A stretch of 64,000 nt of DNA, from assembly GCF_000482805.1 (NCBI RefSeq), contig NZ_AXWT01000001.1, positions 142,966-206,965 of the forward strand, written 5' to 3'. A program made the position numbers and the translations under genes. The notes below the pieces were generated by a model. It was not told the origin of the DNA and did no database searches. It was given only the letters and a program-made list of their open reading frames with translations. This DNA comes from Deinococcus murrayi DSM 11303. Its GTDB lineage: Bacteria; Deinococcota; Deinococci; Deinococcales; Deinococcaceae. Position 1 is the stretch's first letter. The number at the start of each line of letters is the position of its first letter. This document shows positions 50,215 through 62,056 of this stretch, in pieces.

Positions 50215-50571
50215 TCATCCCCGTCCCCGCAGCCCCAGCAGCAACCCCGCCGCATACGCCCCGGCAAAGGGCAGGTTGGCCGTGAGCACCCGCCCCAGCC
50301 CGGTGAGCGCGGCCTGGCCCCCCTGCTGCAAGAGGGGGTCGGCCAGCGCCTGCACGCGCGGCCAGTTCACGCTGAGGAGGTCCAGAGAAGCAAGCAGTTG
50401 CACGGCCACGAACAGCAGCCCCAGCGCAACGAGCGCCAGGCGGCCCACCTTGCGCAGCGCCAGCCCGGTGGCAAAGCCCAACAAGGCCCCCACGCTGAGG
50501 TCAGGCAGCGCAGCACGCAGCACTTCGGTGAGAGAAGCGTCGGGGCTGGGGAAGGCGGGAGGGGCAGACAA
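50215..50571 (-). CDS. FUN14-domain membrane protein
   Basis: 118 residues. The FUN14 pattern is clear: LPDLSVGALLGFATGLALRKVGRLALVALGLLFVAVQLLASLDLLSVNWPRV, with paired hydrophobic helices (about 26-60) and a third near the C-terminus (about 95-115). Best known from eukaryotic FUNDC1 in mitochondria; prokaryotic members have no settled role. The only in-frame start is TTG at 50571, as the nearby ATG is in another frame. Divergent from the sigma-factor gene. Confidence 0.8.
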   Translation of the reverse strand: MSAPPAFPSPDASLTEVLRAALPDLSVGALLGFATGLALRKVGRLALVALGLLFVAVQLLASLDLLSVNWPRVQALADPLLQQGGQAALTGLGRVLTANLPFAGAYAAGLLLGLRGRG

Positions 50572-50632
50572 GGCTTGGCGGGCATCATAGCCCGCGCCAA
50601 AAGGCGGAGGCGCGGAGACAGGCGGGCGGGGT

Positions 50633-51223
<591 letters not shown>

Positions 51224-51234
51224 GGGACAGCCCT

Positions 51235-51257
51235 GAGCCGTCAGCGGTCAGCCCTCC
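51235..51257. repeat. Fragment of dispersed small repeat
   Basis: Contains GAGCCGTCAGCGGTCAGCC, near-identical (complement) to the fragment at 18731 and partly shared with 57138. Confidence 0.5.
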
Positions 51258-51296
51258 GCCAAGAATGGGCGGCTTGGCTTGGGTGGGTGAGGCCGC

Positions 51297-51302
51297 TAGC
51301 GT
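51297..51302 (+). promoter_or_regulatory. -10 element TAGCGT, leaderless start of CAP lipoprotein
   Basis: TAGCGT ends 6 bases before the GTG at 51309. Confidence 0.5.
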
Positions 51303-51308
51303 GAAGGG

Positions 51309-52307
51309 GTGAGGACAGGGCGATGGAGGCGGGGCGGCCTGCTGGCGGGCGTGGCGATGTTGGGGGCGTGCGCGGCGCAGCCCGTGGCGTTCCGGGTGAA
51401 CTTCTCGATGAGCGAGGCCCGGCGAGCACCGCTGACCGTCCGCTTTCGGGCGGAGGCCCCCGCCGAACACCGGGTGCAGTGGCACTTCGGGGACGGGCAG
51501 AAGGGTGAGGGCCGCGACACGGCGCACACCTACTACCAGCCGGGGACCTACACGGTGCGGGCAGAACTGCTGGACACGCGGGGGCGGGTGCGCTCGGTCG
51601 CTACGGGTGACGTGAGGGTCGAGAGCAGCGGCCCCGAACGCGCCGCCCTCGTCGTGCTGCTGGGGCTGGGTGAGGTCCGGCTCTCGGCGGCGGGAAGCGT
51701 GGCCTACCGTCCCGCGACCCCGCAGTTCTCGTTGGACGGGCAGGCCGCCGGGAAAGGTCCGCTCCCCGTGAGCGCCGGGGAGCACCGGGCGGGGGTGCGG
51801 CTGCCCGGCGCGGGCGGCGTGCTGACGCGGGAGGTCACCTTTCGCATGGCCCCGTTGGTCCGCAGCGTCCCCTTCGAGACGGAGGTGCTGCGCCTGACCA
51901 ACCAGGCGCGGGCGCGGGGGTGGAACTGCGCGACCCTGCGGGAGGGGGGCCAGAGCCTGCCGCCCCTCAAGCGCCTCCCGGAGCTGGAGGTCGCGGCCCT
52001 GGCGCAGTCGGCGGGCATGGCCCTGCACGGCTACTTTGACCACCGCAGCGCCCTCGACGGCAGCACCCCCGCCACGCGGATTCAGGCGGCGGGCTTGCGG
52101 GCAGCGGCCAGCGCCGAGAACATCGCCGGGGGGCAGGCCACCCCGCAGGCGGTGGTGGACGCGTGGCTGCGCAGCCCCGGCCACTGCCGCAACATCATGG
52201 GCGACTTCACGCATCTCGGCGTCGCCCACGTGGAGCGCCCCGGCACCCGCTACGGCCACTTCTGGACCCAGGTGTTCGCCACGCCGCTGGAGGCGGGAGG
52301 TCCGTAG
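51309..52307 (+). CDS. CAP-domain lipoprotein with N-terminal PKD-like domain
   Basis: 332 residues. Signal with lipobox LGAC (Cys21), then a PKD-type Ig-like module (about 28-103; VQWHFGDGQ and [17 protein letters not shown]), a middle PEGA-like stretch (about 105-175; [25 protein letters not shown]) and a CAP domain (about 195-330) with [27 protein letters not shown] and HCRNIMGD. Same CAP type as the lipoprotein at 12019 but with different N-terminal modules. Probably exported to the envelope; biochemical role unknown. It converges on the kinase gene with 6 bases between. Confidence 0.87.
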   Translation: MRTGRWRRGGLLAGVAMLGACAAQPVAFRVNFSMSEARRAPLTVRFRAEAPAEHRVQWHFGDGQKGEGRDTAHTYYQPGTYTVRAELLDTRGRVRSVATGDVRVESSGPERAALVVLLGLGEVRLSAAGSVAYRPATPQFSLDGQAAGKGPLPVSAGEHRAGVRLPGAGGVLTREVTFRMAPLVRSVPFETEVLRLTNQARARGWNCATLREGGQSLPPLKRLPELEVAALAQSAGMALHGYFDHRSALDGSTPATRIQAAGLRAAASAENIAGGQATPQAVVDAWLRSPGHCRNIMGDFTHLGVAHVERPGTRYGHFWTQVFATPLEAGGP

Positions 52308-52313
52308 GCGGCC

Positions 52314-53570
52314 TCAGCGCCGCTCGTCAATCAGCGGGGGTTCACCCAGCCAGACCCTCGCCAGGGTGCCGCCGCCCGGCGCGTCCTCTAGGGTCACGTC
52401 GCCGCCATGCACGCGGGCGTAGCGGCGCACCAGCGAGAGGCCCAGCCCCAGGCCTGGGGTCACCCCCAGCGGCCCGCGCTCGTAGGGCAGGAACATCCGG
52501 GAGCGCTGCTCTGGGGGAATGCCGGGGCCGTGGTCACGCACCGCGAACTCTGGCTGGCCGCCCACCAGCGCGAGGGCGACCTCAACCGGTCCGCAGGTGT
52601 ACTTCAGGGCATTTTCCACCAGGTTTTCCAAAAGCTGCGCGACCCGGTCGGGGTCGACCGACCACACCACCGGATGCTCTGGCACCCGCGCCGTGACCCG
52701 TCCGCCCGCGAGGCGCTGCACGAGAATCCGCAGGTCGGTCGGGGCCACCCGCAGGGTGACGTCGAGATACAGGTCATCGAGGCGGGTGAGGTCGGCGCGG
52801 CTGGCGAGCTGCCGGGCGCTCTCCTCAATCAGGGCCAGCAGCCGCTGCTGCTGGGGCGGGGTAGCGGCGCGGCGTAGCAGGTCGCTCGCGAGCAGCAGGT
52901 TCTGGAGGGGGCGGCGCAACTCGTGGCTGGCGAGGCTGAGGGCCTCGCGCTGCCGGGCTTCGCGCCGGGCACGGCGCTCGCGCTCCGCTCGCCACAGCCG
53001 CAGCGCCCGCAAAATCAGGGCCATGCTGAGCAGCCCGGTCGCCAACGCGGTCCACAGCAGCACCTGGCGCAGCCGCCGAAACTCGGCCTCATAGTCTCGG
53101 CCCAAGCGGTTCGACAGTTCCTCCGCCTGAGCACTGAGCTGCGTGGCCAGCCGCCCCGCTTCTGCGAGGGCCTGCGGGGTGCCCGCCTCAACCAGGACGC
53201 GAATCCGGCTCAGCCGGGCCTCACCCAGCGCCTCGACGGCCCGCAGGTGCTCGAACTGCCCTGGACTCAGCAGGCTCGACCGTACCTGGTCGCGGATTTG
53301 CTCGCGCTCCTCGCGGGATACAGCTGGGTCAAGGCGAGCGGCGCGGTAGTGCAGCACGTCCTTGGCCAGGCCGTGGTAGCTATAGATGGACCAGCCGTCG
53401 CCCCGCGCCAGCAGCGACTGATAGGCGGGTTGCAGAGCCAGCAGCAGCAAGATGACCGTCACCAGCGCGGGCAACAGCGCGAGCAACACTTCCCGCGCCC
53501 GTACCCCCAGCGGCACGCGGTGCGCGGGGGAGGCCCCTGAGGCGGCAGCCTCGTTCGCAGGGTCACTCAC
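52314..53570 (-). CDS. Membrane sensor histidine kinase
   Basis: 418 residues. Two transmembrane helices (about 27-47 and 168-188) flank a helical extracytoplasmic sensor of about 120 residues; a HisKA domain follows with phospho-acceptor His216 ([15 protein letters not shown]), then an HATPase with N box [12 protein letters not shown]1 [11 protein letters not shown] and G2 [12 protein letters not shown]. The GTG start overlaps the stop of the upstream molybdopterin-domain gene (GTGA), so the two are translated together and the exported protein is a likely sensory partner. No response regulator is next to it. Confidence 0.92.
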   Translation of the reverse strand: MSDPANEAAASGASPAHRVPLGVRAREVLLALLPALVTVILLLLALQPAYQSLLARGDGWSIYSYHGLAKDVLHYRAARLDPAVSREEREQIRDQVRSSLLSPGQFEHLRAVEALGEARLSRIRVLVEAGTPQALAEAGRLATQLSAQAEELSNRLGRDYEAEFRRLRQVLLWTALATGLLSMALILRALRLWRAERERRARREARQREALSLASHELRRPLQNLLLASDLLRRAATPPQQQRLLALIEESARQLASRADLTRLDDLYLDVTLRVAPTDLRILVQRLAGGRVTARVPEHPVVWSVDPDRVAQLLENLVENALKYTCGPVEVALALVGGQPEFAVRDHGPGIPPEQRSRMFLPYERGPLGVTPGLGLGLSLVRRYARVHGGDVTLEDAPGGGTLARVWLGEPPLIDERR

Positions 53571-54121
53571 GGGGCGGGCGAGATGCGCTCGACAAACCAC
53601 ACCCACGCTGAGCCGTACTGGCTGCGCGGGAACCGCCTCTCGTCGGGCGGGAGGACCACCGCGAGGGGGCCTTTTTCCAGGACGGGAATCGGTTTGCCGT
53701 CAGCAGTATGCGCGAGCATGATGGGCGCGGCTTCGTAATCCCGCGCCGCGATGATGGTCATGTAGCCGTTGCTCGCGTGCAGCTGCATGTCCTGTCCGGC
53801 AAAGCCCCCCAGCCGGGCAAGGTCGCGCAGCGGCACCCCCTCATAGGTGAAGGTGCGTCCGAGCTGCGCGTGCCGGGTGGCGTAGCGCACGGTGGGCAGC
53901 GCCAGCAGTTGGCTGCGGGTCAGGGTCAAGGTCTGGGTCCGGCCCTCCAGCCGCAGCAGGGGGCGCTCACCCGGCTGCGGGGCGGGGATGGGCCGGGCGG
54001 CGGTCCGCAGGTAGGGAAAGGGCGTGCTCGTCCCCTGCGCCCACCCTCCCGGCCCCAGGCCGCCGAAGATAACCGGACCCAGCGCCAGGGCCGCCAACAG
54101 AACGCGCTTTGTCGGGAACAC
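53567..54121 (-). CDS. Exported molybdopterin-binding-domain (sulfite oxidase-like) protein
   Basis: 184 residues. A signal or anchor (about 3-28) precedes a small oxidoreductase molybdopterin-binding fold: [73 protein letters not shown] and [11 protein letters not shown] see no cysteine in the mature part, so the usual Mo-ligating Cys of sulfite oxidases is missing; it may bind a ligand rather than catalyse. Start GTG at 54121 has TAGATT 7 bases upstream. Forms an operon with the kinase. Confidence 0.82.
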   Translation of the reverse strand: MFPTKRVLLAALALGPVIFGGLGPGGWAQGTSTPFPYLRTAARPIPAPQPGERPLLRLEGRTQTLTLTRSQLLALPTVRYATRHAQLGRTFTYEGVPLRDLARLGGFAGQDMQLHASNGYMTIIAARDYEAAPIMLAHTADGKPIPVLEKGPLAVVLPPDERRFPRSQYGSAWVWFVERISPAP

Positions 54122-54128
54122 GGCCCCC

Positions 54129-54134
54129 AATCTA
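54129..54134 (-). promoter_or_regulatory. -10 element TAGATT, leaderless start of the molybdopterin-domain/kinase operon
   Basis: On the minus strand TAGATT ends 7 bases before the GTG at 54121. Confidence 0.6.
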
Positions 54135-54252
54135 GAGTTCTCCCAGCGGGGCCTCAAGGGGGCGGGGTGCATGAGCCGGGGGTGAGACAACCCCCCTCGC
54201 ACCGCTGCCTGCGCGTCAGTCCGGCATCATGGAGCTGCGACACACTGCCCCC

Positions 54253-55179
54253 ATGCGTTCTTTCCTTCCCGTCGTGACGCCCCTGCTCGGTGCCCTCGCA
54301 CTGGGCAGCGCTGGGGCCGCTCCGGTGCTCAGCGCCCAGAGCATCATCGTCAACCCGGTCCAGACGAACTTGGCCGTCCGGGTGTGGACCGACCGGGGCA
54401 GCGGCACCCAGGCCCCGGCCTACCATCCCGGCGAGCGCATCCGCCTCTCGGTCAGTGTTAACCGGGACGCTTACGTGTACCTCTTCAACGTGGACCCGCA
54501 GGGGCAGGTCGACCTGGTGCTGCCCAACCGCTTTCAAAGCGGCGCAAACTTCGTCAAGGCGAACACCACCCGCACCTTTCCGGCGGCGGGCGACCCCTTC
54601 ACCTTTGACATCGCCGCCCCCTACGGCCTGAACAAGGTGCTCGCGCTCGCCAGCCTGACGCCCCTCAACCTGGAGCAGATTGCCACCTTCAAGAGCCAGC
54701 AAGCGAGCTTTGCCACCGTGAACGTGCAGGGCCAGCAGCAGCTTGCGCAGGCGCTGAGCATCGTGGTGACCCCCCTGCCGCAGGAAAGCTGGGTCAGCGC
54801 AACGGCCTTTTACACGGTCGCACCGCGCCCGGCCCAGGCCGCGCCCCTGCAAACGCCCCCCCCGGCCCCCGTCACGGCGACCCCGCCGAGCCGCGGCACG
54901 CCCATCCAGCCGCCGCAAACCGCTCAGGCCCTCTCGATTACGGTGCAGCCCCTGGCAGACGTGCGCGACTGGAAGGCGACCGTCCAGGGCCGCAGCCTCC
55001 AAGCCGTCTACGACGAGTATGCCGCTCGCCTGCGCGCCGAAGGCTTCACCCAGGTGAGCAGCCGTCAGACGGGCAACCACGTCCGCGGCGAGTTCCGCAA
55101 GGGCAGCGCTCGCGTCACCCTGGAAGTCAAGCAAAAGGGCAAAAAGGCCGACTACGAGGTCAAGGTCGAGCGCCGCTAA
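54253..55179 (+). CDS. Exported DUF4384-domain protein
   Basis: 308 residues from the ATG at 54253 (ATG at 54229 is in frame). Signal peptide ends near [11 protein letters not shown]. The DUF4384-like domain (about 30-160) has [37 protein letters not shown] Pro/Thr linker and a basic C-terminal domain (about 235-308; [31 protein letters not shown]) follow. CACACT ends 6 bases before the chosen start. Divergent from the kinase operon across 131 bases. Envelope role inferred; mechanism unknown. Confidence 0.8.
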   Translation: MRSFLPVVTPLLGALALGSAGAAPVLSAQSIIVNPVQTNLAVRVWTDRGSGTQAPAYHPGERIRLSVSVNRDAYVYLFNVDPQGQVDLVLPNRFQSGANFVKANTTRTFPAAGDPFTFDIAAPYGLNKVLALASLTPLNLEQIATFKSQQASFATVNVQGQQQLAQALSIVVTPLPQESWVSATAFYTVAPRPAQAAPLQTPPPAPVTATPPSRGTPIQPPQTAQALSITVQPLADVRDWKATVQGRSLQAVYDEYAARLRAEGFTQVSSRQTGNHVRGEFRKGSARVTLEVKQKGKKADYEVKVERR

Positions 55180-55194
55180 ATCGCGTTACGTTGC

Positions 55195-55233
55195 CGCCGG
55201 GTCCCCCCCCATTCGGGAAGCCCGGCGGTTTTG
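55195..55233 (+). terminator. Rho-independent terminator
   Basis: CCGCCGGG (55195-55202) pairs with CCCGGCGG (55222-55229) and is followed by TTTT. Confidence 0.75.
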
Positions 55234-55251
55234 CGTGCCTGTTTCGTGGGT

Positions 55252-55752
55252 CTAACGGGCCGGGTGGGTGGCTTTCCACTCCAGGGCCAGGTCTTCGTAA
55301 TAGTCGCGGACGCTGTTGGTGAGCGAGCGCACCAGCCCTGGCGCGTCTGCGGCGCGGCCATAGCCGGAAGTCGACCACAGCTCCAGCGCCCGCACCATGA
55401 ACTGGCGGGTGCCCAGGGTGACGCGCACGTCGGGGCGCAGTTGCAGTCTCAGCTCGATGGAGTAGAGATAGTCACCGTCTTCCGTCTCAAAGGCGTCTGC
55501 CGAGAAAATCTGCTGCACCGTGCAGGTTTTGGGGTCGCCGTAGGGCACCCCGTAGAGGGTCGCGTAGCGCAGGAGCTGCTCGTCGAGCAGCGCGGCGAGG
55601 TCCTCGATTTCCTCGTCGTCCACGTACACGGCAGAGAAGGGCGGACACAGGTCAGCGGCCACGAGCGGGCGCAGGTTCGCCTGCTGGTGGTCGGCCCCTG
55701 CCGGAGGGGCCAGGAGGGCCAGGGTCGTCAGCACCAGCAGCGCTCTGTTCAT
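55252..55752 (-). CDS. Secreted hypothetical protein
   Basis: 166 residues. Signal peptide (MNRALLVLTTLALLAPPAGA), then a soluble domain with two cysteines (about 36 and 77) and VDDEEIEDLAALLDEQLLRYATLYGVPYGDP, YLYSIELRLQLRPDVRVTL and SLTNSVRDYYEDLALEWKA. Not recognised. TACACT (55763-55758, minus strand) lies 5 bases before the ATG. Convergent with the DUF4384 gene, from which the terminator separates it. Confidence 0.65.
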   Translation of the reverse strand: MNRALLVLTTLALLAPPAGADHQQANLRPLVAADLCPPFSAVYVDDEEIEDLAALLDEQLLRYATLYGVPYGDPKTCTVQQIFSADAFETEDGDYLYSIELRLQLRPDVRVTLGTRQFMVRALELWSTSGYGRAADAPGLVRSLTNSVRDYYEDLALEWKATHPAR

Positions 55753-56034
55753 GGCCCAGTGTACGCCCGCCGCCCACCTGGGCGCATCTGCTAGGCTGGG
55801 GCCACAGCTTTTCTGTTGCCCTGCGGCCCCGTGCGCCGCCCCTTCCCCATGCCGACCCCCCTGCCCCGCCCTTCCCGCTGCCTCCCTGCCCCTGCCCGGC
55901 TGCTCAACCAGCGCCGCGCCCCCTGAGGGCGGCTCCCGGCTCCCTCCCCACCCTCCCGCAGGGAGCGGTGAGGCGGGGGCCGCGCCCTTTGTCCAGTCTC
56001 CTGCTTCTCCTCTTTCCTCCCCCTGAGGTATTCG
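55753..56034 (+). other. Intergenic region upstream of the 2-oxoacid dehydrogenase E1 genes
   Basis: 282 bases with a possible -10 hexamer TAGGCT at 55792-55797 but no clear -35. The remainder is C-rich with no long hairpin; GAGG at 56025-56028 is the ribosome-binding site for the E1 alpha ATG. Nothing else seen. Confidence 0.4.
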
Positions 56035-57135
56035 ATGACCCGAACCCGTTCCTCCCGCAAGGCGGCTCCGCCCGCCGCACCCCAGCCTGCCGCCGGTGAG
56101 CCGCTGCAACTGCTCACCCCCGGCGGGGAGGTCACCGACCCCGCCCGGCTGCCCGACCCGGAGACGCAGCGTCGTCTTTACCGCCTGATGCGCCGCGCCC
56201 GGCACTTCGACGAGCGGGCCTGGGTGCTCTACCGCACCGGGCGCATGGGCGTCTTTCCGCCCTACGGCGGCATGGAAGCCAGCCAGGTGGGCACCGCCGC
56301 CGCGCTGACCCACGACGACTGGCTTTTTCCGACCTACCGCGACACGGGCGCGGCGCTGACCTATGGCCTGCCCATCCCGCAGACGATTGCCTACTGGCGC
56401 ACCAGCCCGCACGGGTGGGCGATGCCGGAAAACCTCAAGATTCTGCCCTTTTACATCCCCATCGCGACCCAATACCCGCACGCGGTGGGGGCGGCGCTGG
56501 CCGAGGCCCGGCGCGGCACGCCCAACGTGGCGATGGCCTTTATCGGGGACGGCGGCAGCTCGGAGGGGGACTTTCACGAGGCGCTGAACTTCGCGGGTGC
56601 CCTGAACGCTCCGTGCGTCTTCATCCTCCAGAACAACGGCTGGGCCATCAGCGTGCCCACGCGGGCGCAGACGCGGGCGCAGGACCTCTCCCGGCGCGCC
56701 GACGGCTACGGCATTCCCGGCGTGCGGGTCGACGGCAACGACGTGCTGGCGACCTACGTGGTCACCCGCGAGGCCGTCGAGCGTGCCCGCCGGGGCGAAG
56801 GCCCCACCCTGATTGAGACGGTGACCTACCGGGTCAAGCCCCACACGGTCGCGGACGACCCCAGCCGCTACCGCTCGGCTGACGATACGGCGGGCTGGGA
56901 CGAAAAGGACCCGGTGCGCCGCCTGCAAGCGTTCCTGCTCGCGCAAGGGCACCTGACCGAGGCCGAGGACGCCGCCCTCATCCGCGAGGTCGAGGCCGAG
57001 TTCGAGGCGGCCCTTGCCGAGGCCGACGCCTACCCCGAACCCACCCCCGCCGAAATCGTCGACCACGTCTTTGCCGAGCCGACGCCCGCGCTGCGGCGGC
57101 AGCGGGCCGAGCTGCTGGCGGAGGAGGGACAGTGA
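56035..57135 (+). CDS. 2-oxoacid dehydrogenase E1 component, alpha subunit
   Basis: 366 residues, thiamine-diphosphate decarboxylase half of a pyruvate or branched-chain 2-oxoacid dehydrogenase. The TPP motif runs from [18 protein letters not shown] to LQNNGWAIS (about 178-205). [19 protein letters not shown] and [15 protein letters not shown] near the N-terminus and [20 protein letters not shown] near the C-terminus resemble the branched-chain (BkdA1-like) and Gram-positive PdhA groups; the acyl specificity cannot be fixed here. The beta-subunit gene follows after 82 bases that hold a repeat. Confidence 0.9.
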   Translation: MTRTRSSRKAAPPAAPQPAAGEPLQLLTPGGEVTDPARLPDPETQRRLYRLMRRARHFDERAWVLYRTGRMGVFPPYGGMEASQVGTAAALTHDDWLFPTYRDTGAALTYGLPIPQTIAYWRTSPHGWAMPENLKILPFYIPIATQYPHAVGAALAEARRGTPNVAMAFIGDGGSSEGDFHEALNFAGALNAPCVFILQNNGWAISVPTRAQTRAQDLSRRADGYGIPGVRVDGNDVLATYVVTREAVERARRGEGPTLIETVTYRVKPHTVADDPSRYRSADDTAGWDEKDPVRRLQAFLLAQGHLTEAEDAALIREVEAEFEAALAEADAYPEPTPAEIVDHVFAEPTPALRRQRAELLAEEGQ

Positions 57136-57137
57136 GA

Positions 57138-57205
57138 CAGCTCTCAGCGTTCAGCCCTCAGCCGTCAGCTTCCACCAGCGACAAGCCACACGCCACCAGC
57201 TCCCA
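57138..57205. repeat. Dispersed small repeat between E1 alpha and E1 beta genes
   Basis: Words CTCTCAGCG, CAGCCCTCAGCCGTCAGC and CCACCAGCTCCC are shared with the elements near 7255, 8669 and 51235. It fills the gap inside the operon and stops just before the AGAGG site of E1 beta. Confidence 0.55.
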
Positions 57206-57217
57206 AGAGGTTTCCGC

Positions 57218-58231
57218 ATGACCGCCCCCGCAACCCCCCCCGCCACTGCGCTGCGCACCATGACGATGGTCGCTGCCATCAATGACGCCCTCGCCCTCGC
57301 CCTGGAACGCGACCCCGATGTGTACATCTTCGGGGAGGATGTCGGCGTGATGGGCGGCGTGTTTCGCGCCACCGACGGCCTGCAAGCCCGCTTTGGAGCG
57401 GGGCGCGTCTTTGACACCCCGCTCGCCGAGGCGGGCATCGTGGGCATGGGCATCGGGATGGGGCTGGCGGGGCTAAAGCCCGTCGCGGAGATTCAGTTTG
57501 CGGGCTTCCTGTACCCGGCGCTGGACCAGATTCTTTCGCACCTGGGCCGCTACCGCCACCGCACCCGCAGCCGCTATCACCTGCCGATGGTGGTCCGCGC
57601 CCCCTACGGCGGCGGCGTCCATACCCCCGAACAGCACGCCGACTCGCCCGAAGCGGTCCTCGCCCACACCCCCGGCGTGAAGGTGGTCATTCCCAGCACC
57701 CCCCGCGACGCCAAGGGGCTGCTGCTCGCGGCCATCGAGGACCCCGACCCGGTCTTCTTTCTGGAGGCCATCAAGCTCTACCGCTCGGTCAAGGAGGAGG
57801 TGCCGGAGGGCCACTACACGGTTCCGCTGGGGCAGGCCCGCCGAGTCACGGAGGGGGATGACGTGACGGTGGTCACGTACGGCGGCATGGTGGAGATTTC
57901 GCAAAAGGCCGCCGAAGCCGCCCGCGCCCACGGCATCGGGGTGGAGGTCATCGACCTGCGGACGCTGGTGCCCCTCGACCTCGCAACCATCCTCGCTTCG
58001 GTCGAGAAGACGGGCCGGGTCATCGTGGTCACCGAAGCGCCGCGCACCGGGGGCTTTCACAGCGAAATCAGCGCGACCATCGCGGAGGAGGCCATCGAGT
58101 TCCTGCGGGCACCCATCGTGCGGGTCACCGGCTTTGACGCGCCCTACCCGCCCTTCACCTCCATCGAGGACGCCTACCGCCCCAACCCGGTGCGGGTGGC
58201 GAGGGCAATCCGGAAGGTCATGGCGTACTAG
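57218..58231 (+). CDS. 2-oxoacid dehydrogenase E1 component, beta subunit
   Basis: 337 residues. [76 protein letters not shown] and the C-terminal transketolase-like domain [31 protein letters not shown] are standard. It completes the alpha2-beta2 E1. ATG at 57218 follows AGAGG. The E2 acyltransferase and E3 genes are not in the window; the next gene is unrelated. Confidence 0.92.
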   Translation: MTAPATPPATALRTMTMVAAINDALALALERDPDVYIFGEDVGVMGGVFRATDGLQARFGAGRVFDTPLAEAGIVGMGIGMGLAGLKPVAEIQFAGFLYPALDQILSHLGRYRHRTRSRYHLPMVVRAPYGGGVHTPEQHADSPEAVLAHTPGVKVVIPSTPRDAKGLLLAAIEDPDPVFFLEAIKLYRSVKEEVPEGHYTVPLGQARRVTEGDDVTVVTYGGMVEISQKAAEAARAHGIGVEVIDLRTLVPLDLATILASVEKTGRVIVVTEAPRTGGFHSEISATIAEEAIEFLRAPIVRVTGFDAPYPPFTSIEDAYRPNPVRVARAIRKVMAY

Positions 58232-58317
58232 AGAGGGGGGCGCGGGGAGCGCGGGATGCGGGAGCGGCTGGGGCCAACGCCCTGAATCTCAGCGCCCCAT
58301 CATGAAGCCCCAGCACC

Positions 58318-59487
58318 GTGAAGGGGATGCGTTCTGCGCCCCTGCTGCTCACCGCCGCCCTCCTTGTGGGGACGGCGGTCTTGGCCGTGGACCGCTGGCG
58401 CTCTTCTGGAGGGGCGGAGGTTCTGCCGCCCACGCGGGTACGGGCAACAGCCCCGGCCCCCAGGCCGGAGCCGGAGCCAACGCCCGCCCCCGCACCTTCC
58501 CCCCCAGCCGAACCGCCGCCCCTCCCCCCCACCGCCCAGGTCTCCGGCATCCGGCACGAGTACCAGCGGCTGAACAACTGCGGCCCGGTCACGGTGGGCA
58601 TGGCCCTCAGCCGCTGGGGGAGCACGCTGACCCAGTACGACATTGCGCCGAAGCTCAAGCCCACGGCGGGGGACGTGAACGTGTCGCCGGATGAGCTGGC
58701 CGCCTACGCCCGCTCGCAGGGGATGGATGTGCACCTTGCACGGGGCGGAGACCGCCCCCTGCTGAAGCGGCTGCTGGCCGCCGGGATTCCGGTCATCGTG
58801 GAGACGTGGTTCGTGACCCCCGACAGCGGCGGGATGGGCCACTACCGCCTGCTGACCGGGTACGACGACGCGGCGCAGACCTTCCGCGCCCTGGATTCCT
58901 ACCTGGGGCCGCTGACCATGCCCTATGGCCGCTTTGACGAGCTGTGGCGCTCGTTCGGACGCACCTTCCTGGTGGTGACGCCGCCACAGCGAGCGGCGGA
59001 GGTGCGGGCGCTCCTGGCCGAACGGGCCGACCCGGTGTGGGCCAAGCGGGAAGCGCTGCGGGTCGCCCTCGCCGAGGCCGAGCGGCGGGGGGACGCGGCA
59101 GCCTGGTTTGGGGTCGGGCACGCCAAGCTCGCTCTCGGAGACGCGCGGGGAGCGGCGCGGGCCTTTGACGAGGCGTTCGCGGCCCCGCCCGACCCGGCCC
59201 TCGACCCCACCCGGCCCACCCGGCACACTGGGGGCCTTCCCTGGCGGGCCACCTGGTATTCTTTCGGGCCGCTGGAAGCGTACCTGCGCACCGGGCGTTT
59301 TGCGGACGTGCTGCGCCTGACTGGGGCCATCTTGCGCGACGTGCCCGCACACGAGGAAGCGCACTACTGGCGCGGGCGGGCACTCGCGGCGCTGGGCAGC
59401 ACCGCAGAGGCGCGGGCCGCCTACCGCGAGGCGCTGCGGCTGCGGCCCGGTTTTGAGGCGGCGCGGGTGGCCCTGGGCCAGAGCTGA
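58318..59487 (+). CDS. Exported C39-like cysteine peptidase with TPR tail
   Basis: 389 residues. Signal/anchor helix (about 6-24), Pro-rich linker (about 40-72), then a C39-like papain-fold domain with Cys88 (NNCGPVTVGMAL), His175 (GHYRLLTGYD) and Asp193 (ALDSYLG), so the triad is complete, and a C-terminal tetratricopeptide region (about 240-389; AWFGVGHAKLALGDARGAARAFDEA, AHYWRGRALAALGSTAEARAAYREAL). Probably acts on peptides outside the cytoplasm. GTG at 58318 is used; ATG at 58327 is an alternative. Confidence 0.83.
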   Translation: MKGMRSAPLLLTAALLVGTAVLAVDRWRSSGGAEVLPPTRVRATAPAPRPEPEPTPAPAPSPPAEPPPLPPTAQVSGIRHEYQRLNNCGPVTVGMALSRWGSTLTQYDIAPKLKPTAGDVNVSPDELAAYARSQGMDVHLARGGDRPLLKRLLAAGIPVIVETWFVTPDSGGMGHYRLLTGYDDAAQTFRALDSYLGPLTMPYGRFDELWRSFGRTFLVVTPPQRAAEVRALLAERADPVWAKREALRVALAEAERRGDAAAWFGVGHAKLALGDARGAARAFDEAFAAPPDPALDPTRPTRHTGGLPWRATWYSFGPLEAYLRTGRFADVLRLTGAILRDVPAHEEAHYWRGRALAALGSTAEARAAYREALRLRPGFEAARVALGQS

Positions 59488-59511
59488 AGAGGGCGGGGGA
59501 AGGCAGAGTGT

Positions 59512-59517
59512 TACCCT
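59512..59517 (+). promoter_or_regulatory. -10 element TACCCT, leaderless start
   Basis: TACCCT ends 5 bases before the ATG at 59523. Confidence 0.5.
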
Positions 59518-59522
59518 GCTCC

Positions 59523-60413
59523 ATGGCTCCCGCAGCTCGCCTCACGCCGGAAGCTTTTGCCCGCGCCCGTGCCTTCTTGCTCACGCGGGGCAGGCCGCTG
59601 GAGGCCGCCCGCTTGCGCCACGCCCTGGGGGAAGGCAGCGCGGCGGAGGTGCTGGCCGCGCTGCGGGCCGACCGCACGCCCGACGGCGGCTTCAGAGGGG
59701 CAGCGGGCGCTCTGGCAAGCAGCGTGTCGGCGACGGTCGCGGCGCTGGAAGTCCTGCACGACCTCAGCGTGCCCGCCTCCGACGAGCTGCTCGGCGGTGC
59801 GGCGCGGTGGCTGCGCGAGCACCTGCACAGCTCGCCGGGCGGGCCAGTGTGGCCCCTCCTGCTCCCGGAGGCCAGAGCGGAAGCGTCCGCAGCCCGCAGG
59901 GAGGACTTCCGGGTCAGCCCCCGCGCCGAACTCGTGGCGCGGCTGTGGCGCTGGCCCGACCTCTTGCCCGCCGGGCTTCTCGCCCAGCTCACGCTGGAGA
60001 CGCGGGACGCTGTCCTCGCCGGGCTGGACCCGGAGGACGCCAGGGGGCACGCGAGCGCCGCCCTCTTTGCCCAGACCCCCGAAGTCCCTGAAGCCCACCG
60101 CCTCTCCGTGCTGGAATACCTGCGCGACGTGCTGCCGGGGCGGGTGGCGGCCACCCCGGAGGCCCTCGCCGGGGGCGGCCTTGACCCCCTGCGGGTGGCC
60201 CCCACCCCCGCTTCTCCCCTCGCCCCCGCCGTGGAAGACGCCCTGGCCACGGCCCTGGCCCAGCTGCCCACAAGCCAGCAGGAGGACGGCTCGTGGGCAC
60301 CGCCCTGGAACGGGGAGGACGCTGGGCCAGGGACGGAGGCCGCGGGGCGCAGTGTGCGCACCTGGGAGGTCTTGCGGGTGCTGCGGGACTGGGGGCGCGT
60401 GGAGCTTTCGTAG
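59523..60413 (+). CDS. Prenyltransferase/squalene-cyclase-like repeat protein, function unknown
   Basis: 296 residues, soluble, helical. ALRADRTPDGGFRGA (about 45-59) and LPTSQQEDGSWAPPWNG (about 257-273) resemble the QW-type turns of alpha-alpha toroids (terpene cyclases and protein prenyltransferase beta subunits). The catalytic aspartate motifs of cyclases (DXDDTA) are not seen, so catalysis is doubtful. Leaderless start soon after the C39-like peptidase gene on the same strand; any joint role is speculative. Confidence 0.6.
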   Translation: MAPAARLTPEAFARARAFLLTRGRPLEAARLRHALGEGSAAEVLAALRADRTPDGGFRGAAGALASSVSATVAALEVLHDLSVPASDELLGGAARWLREHLHSSPGGPVWPLLLPEARAEASAARREDFRVSPRAELVARLWRWPDLLPAGLLAQLTLETRDAVLAGLDPEDARGHASAALFAQTPEVPEAHRLSVLEYLRDVLPGRVAATPEALAGGGLDPLRVAPTPASPLAPAVEDALATALAQLPTSQQEDGSWAPPWNGEDAGPGTEAAGRSVRTWEVLRVLRDWGRVELS

Positions 60414-60478
60414 GTTCGCTCTTCCCCCGACCAAGAAACCGCCCCACCTTCCTGGCAGGGCGGCCTTCCTCACGGCGC

Positions 60479-62055
<1,577 letters not shown>

Positions 62056-62056
<1 letters not shown>

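Noticed and set aside
54253..55752. A linked toxin-antitoxin or defence pair among the secreted unknowns
   Set aside because: The genes are convergent, each with a signal peptide and its own promoter-like element, and share no hallmark motif of such systems.
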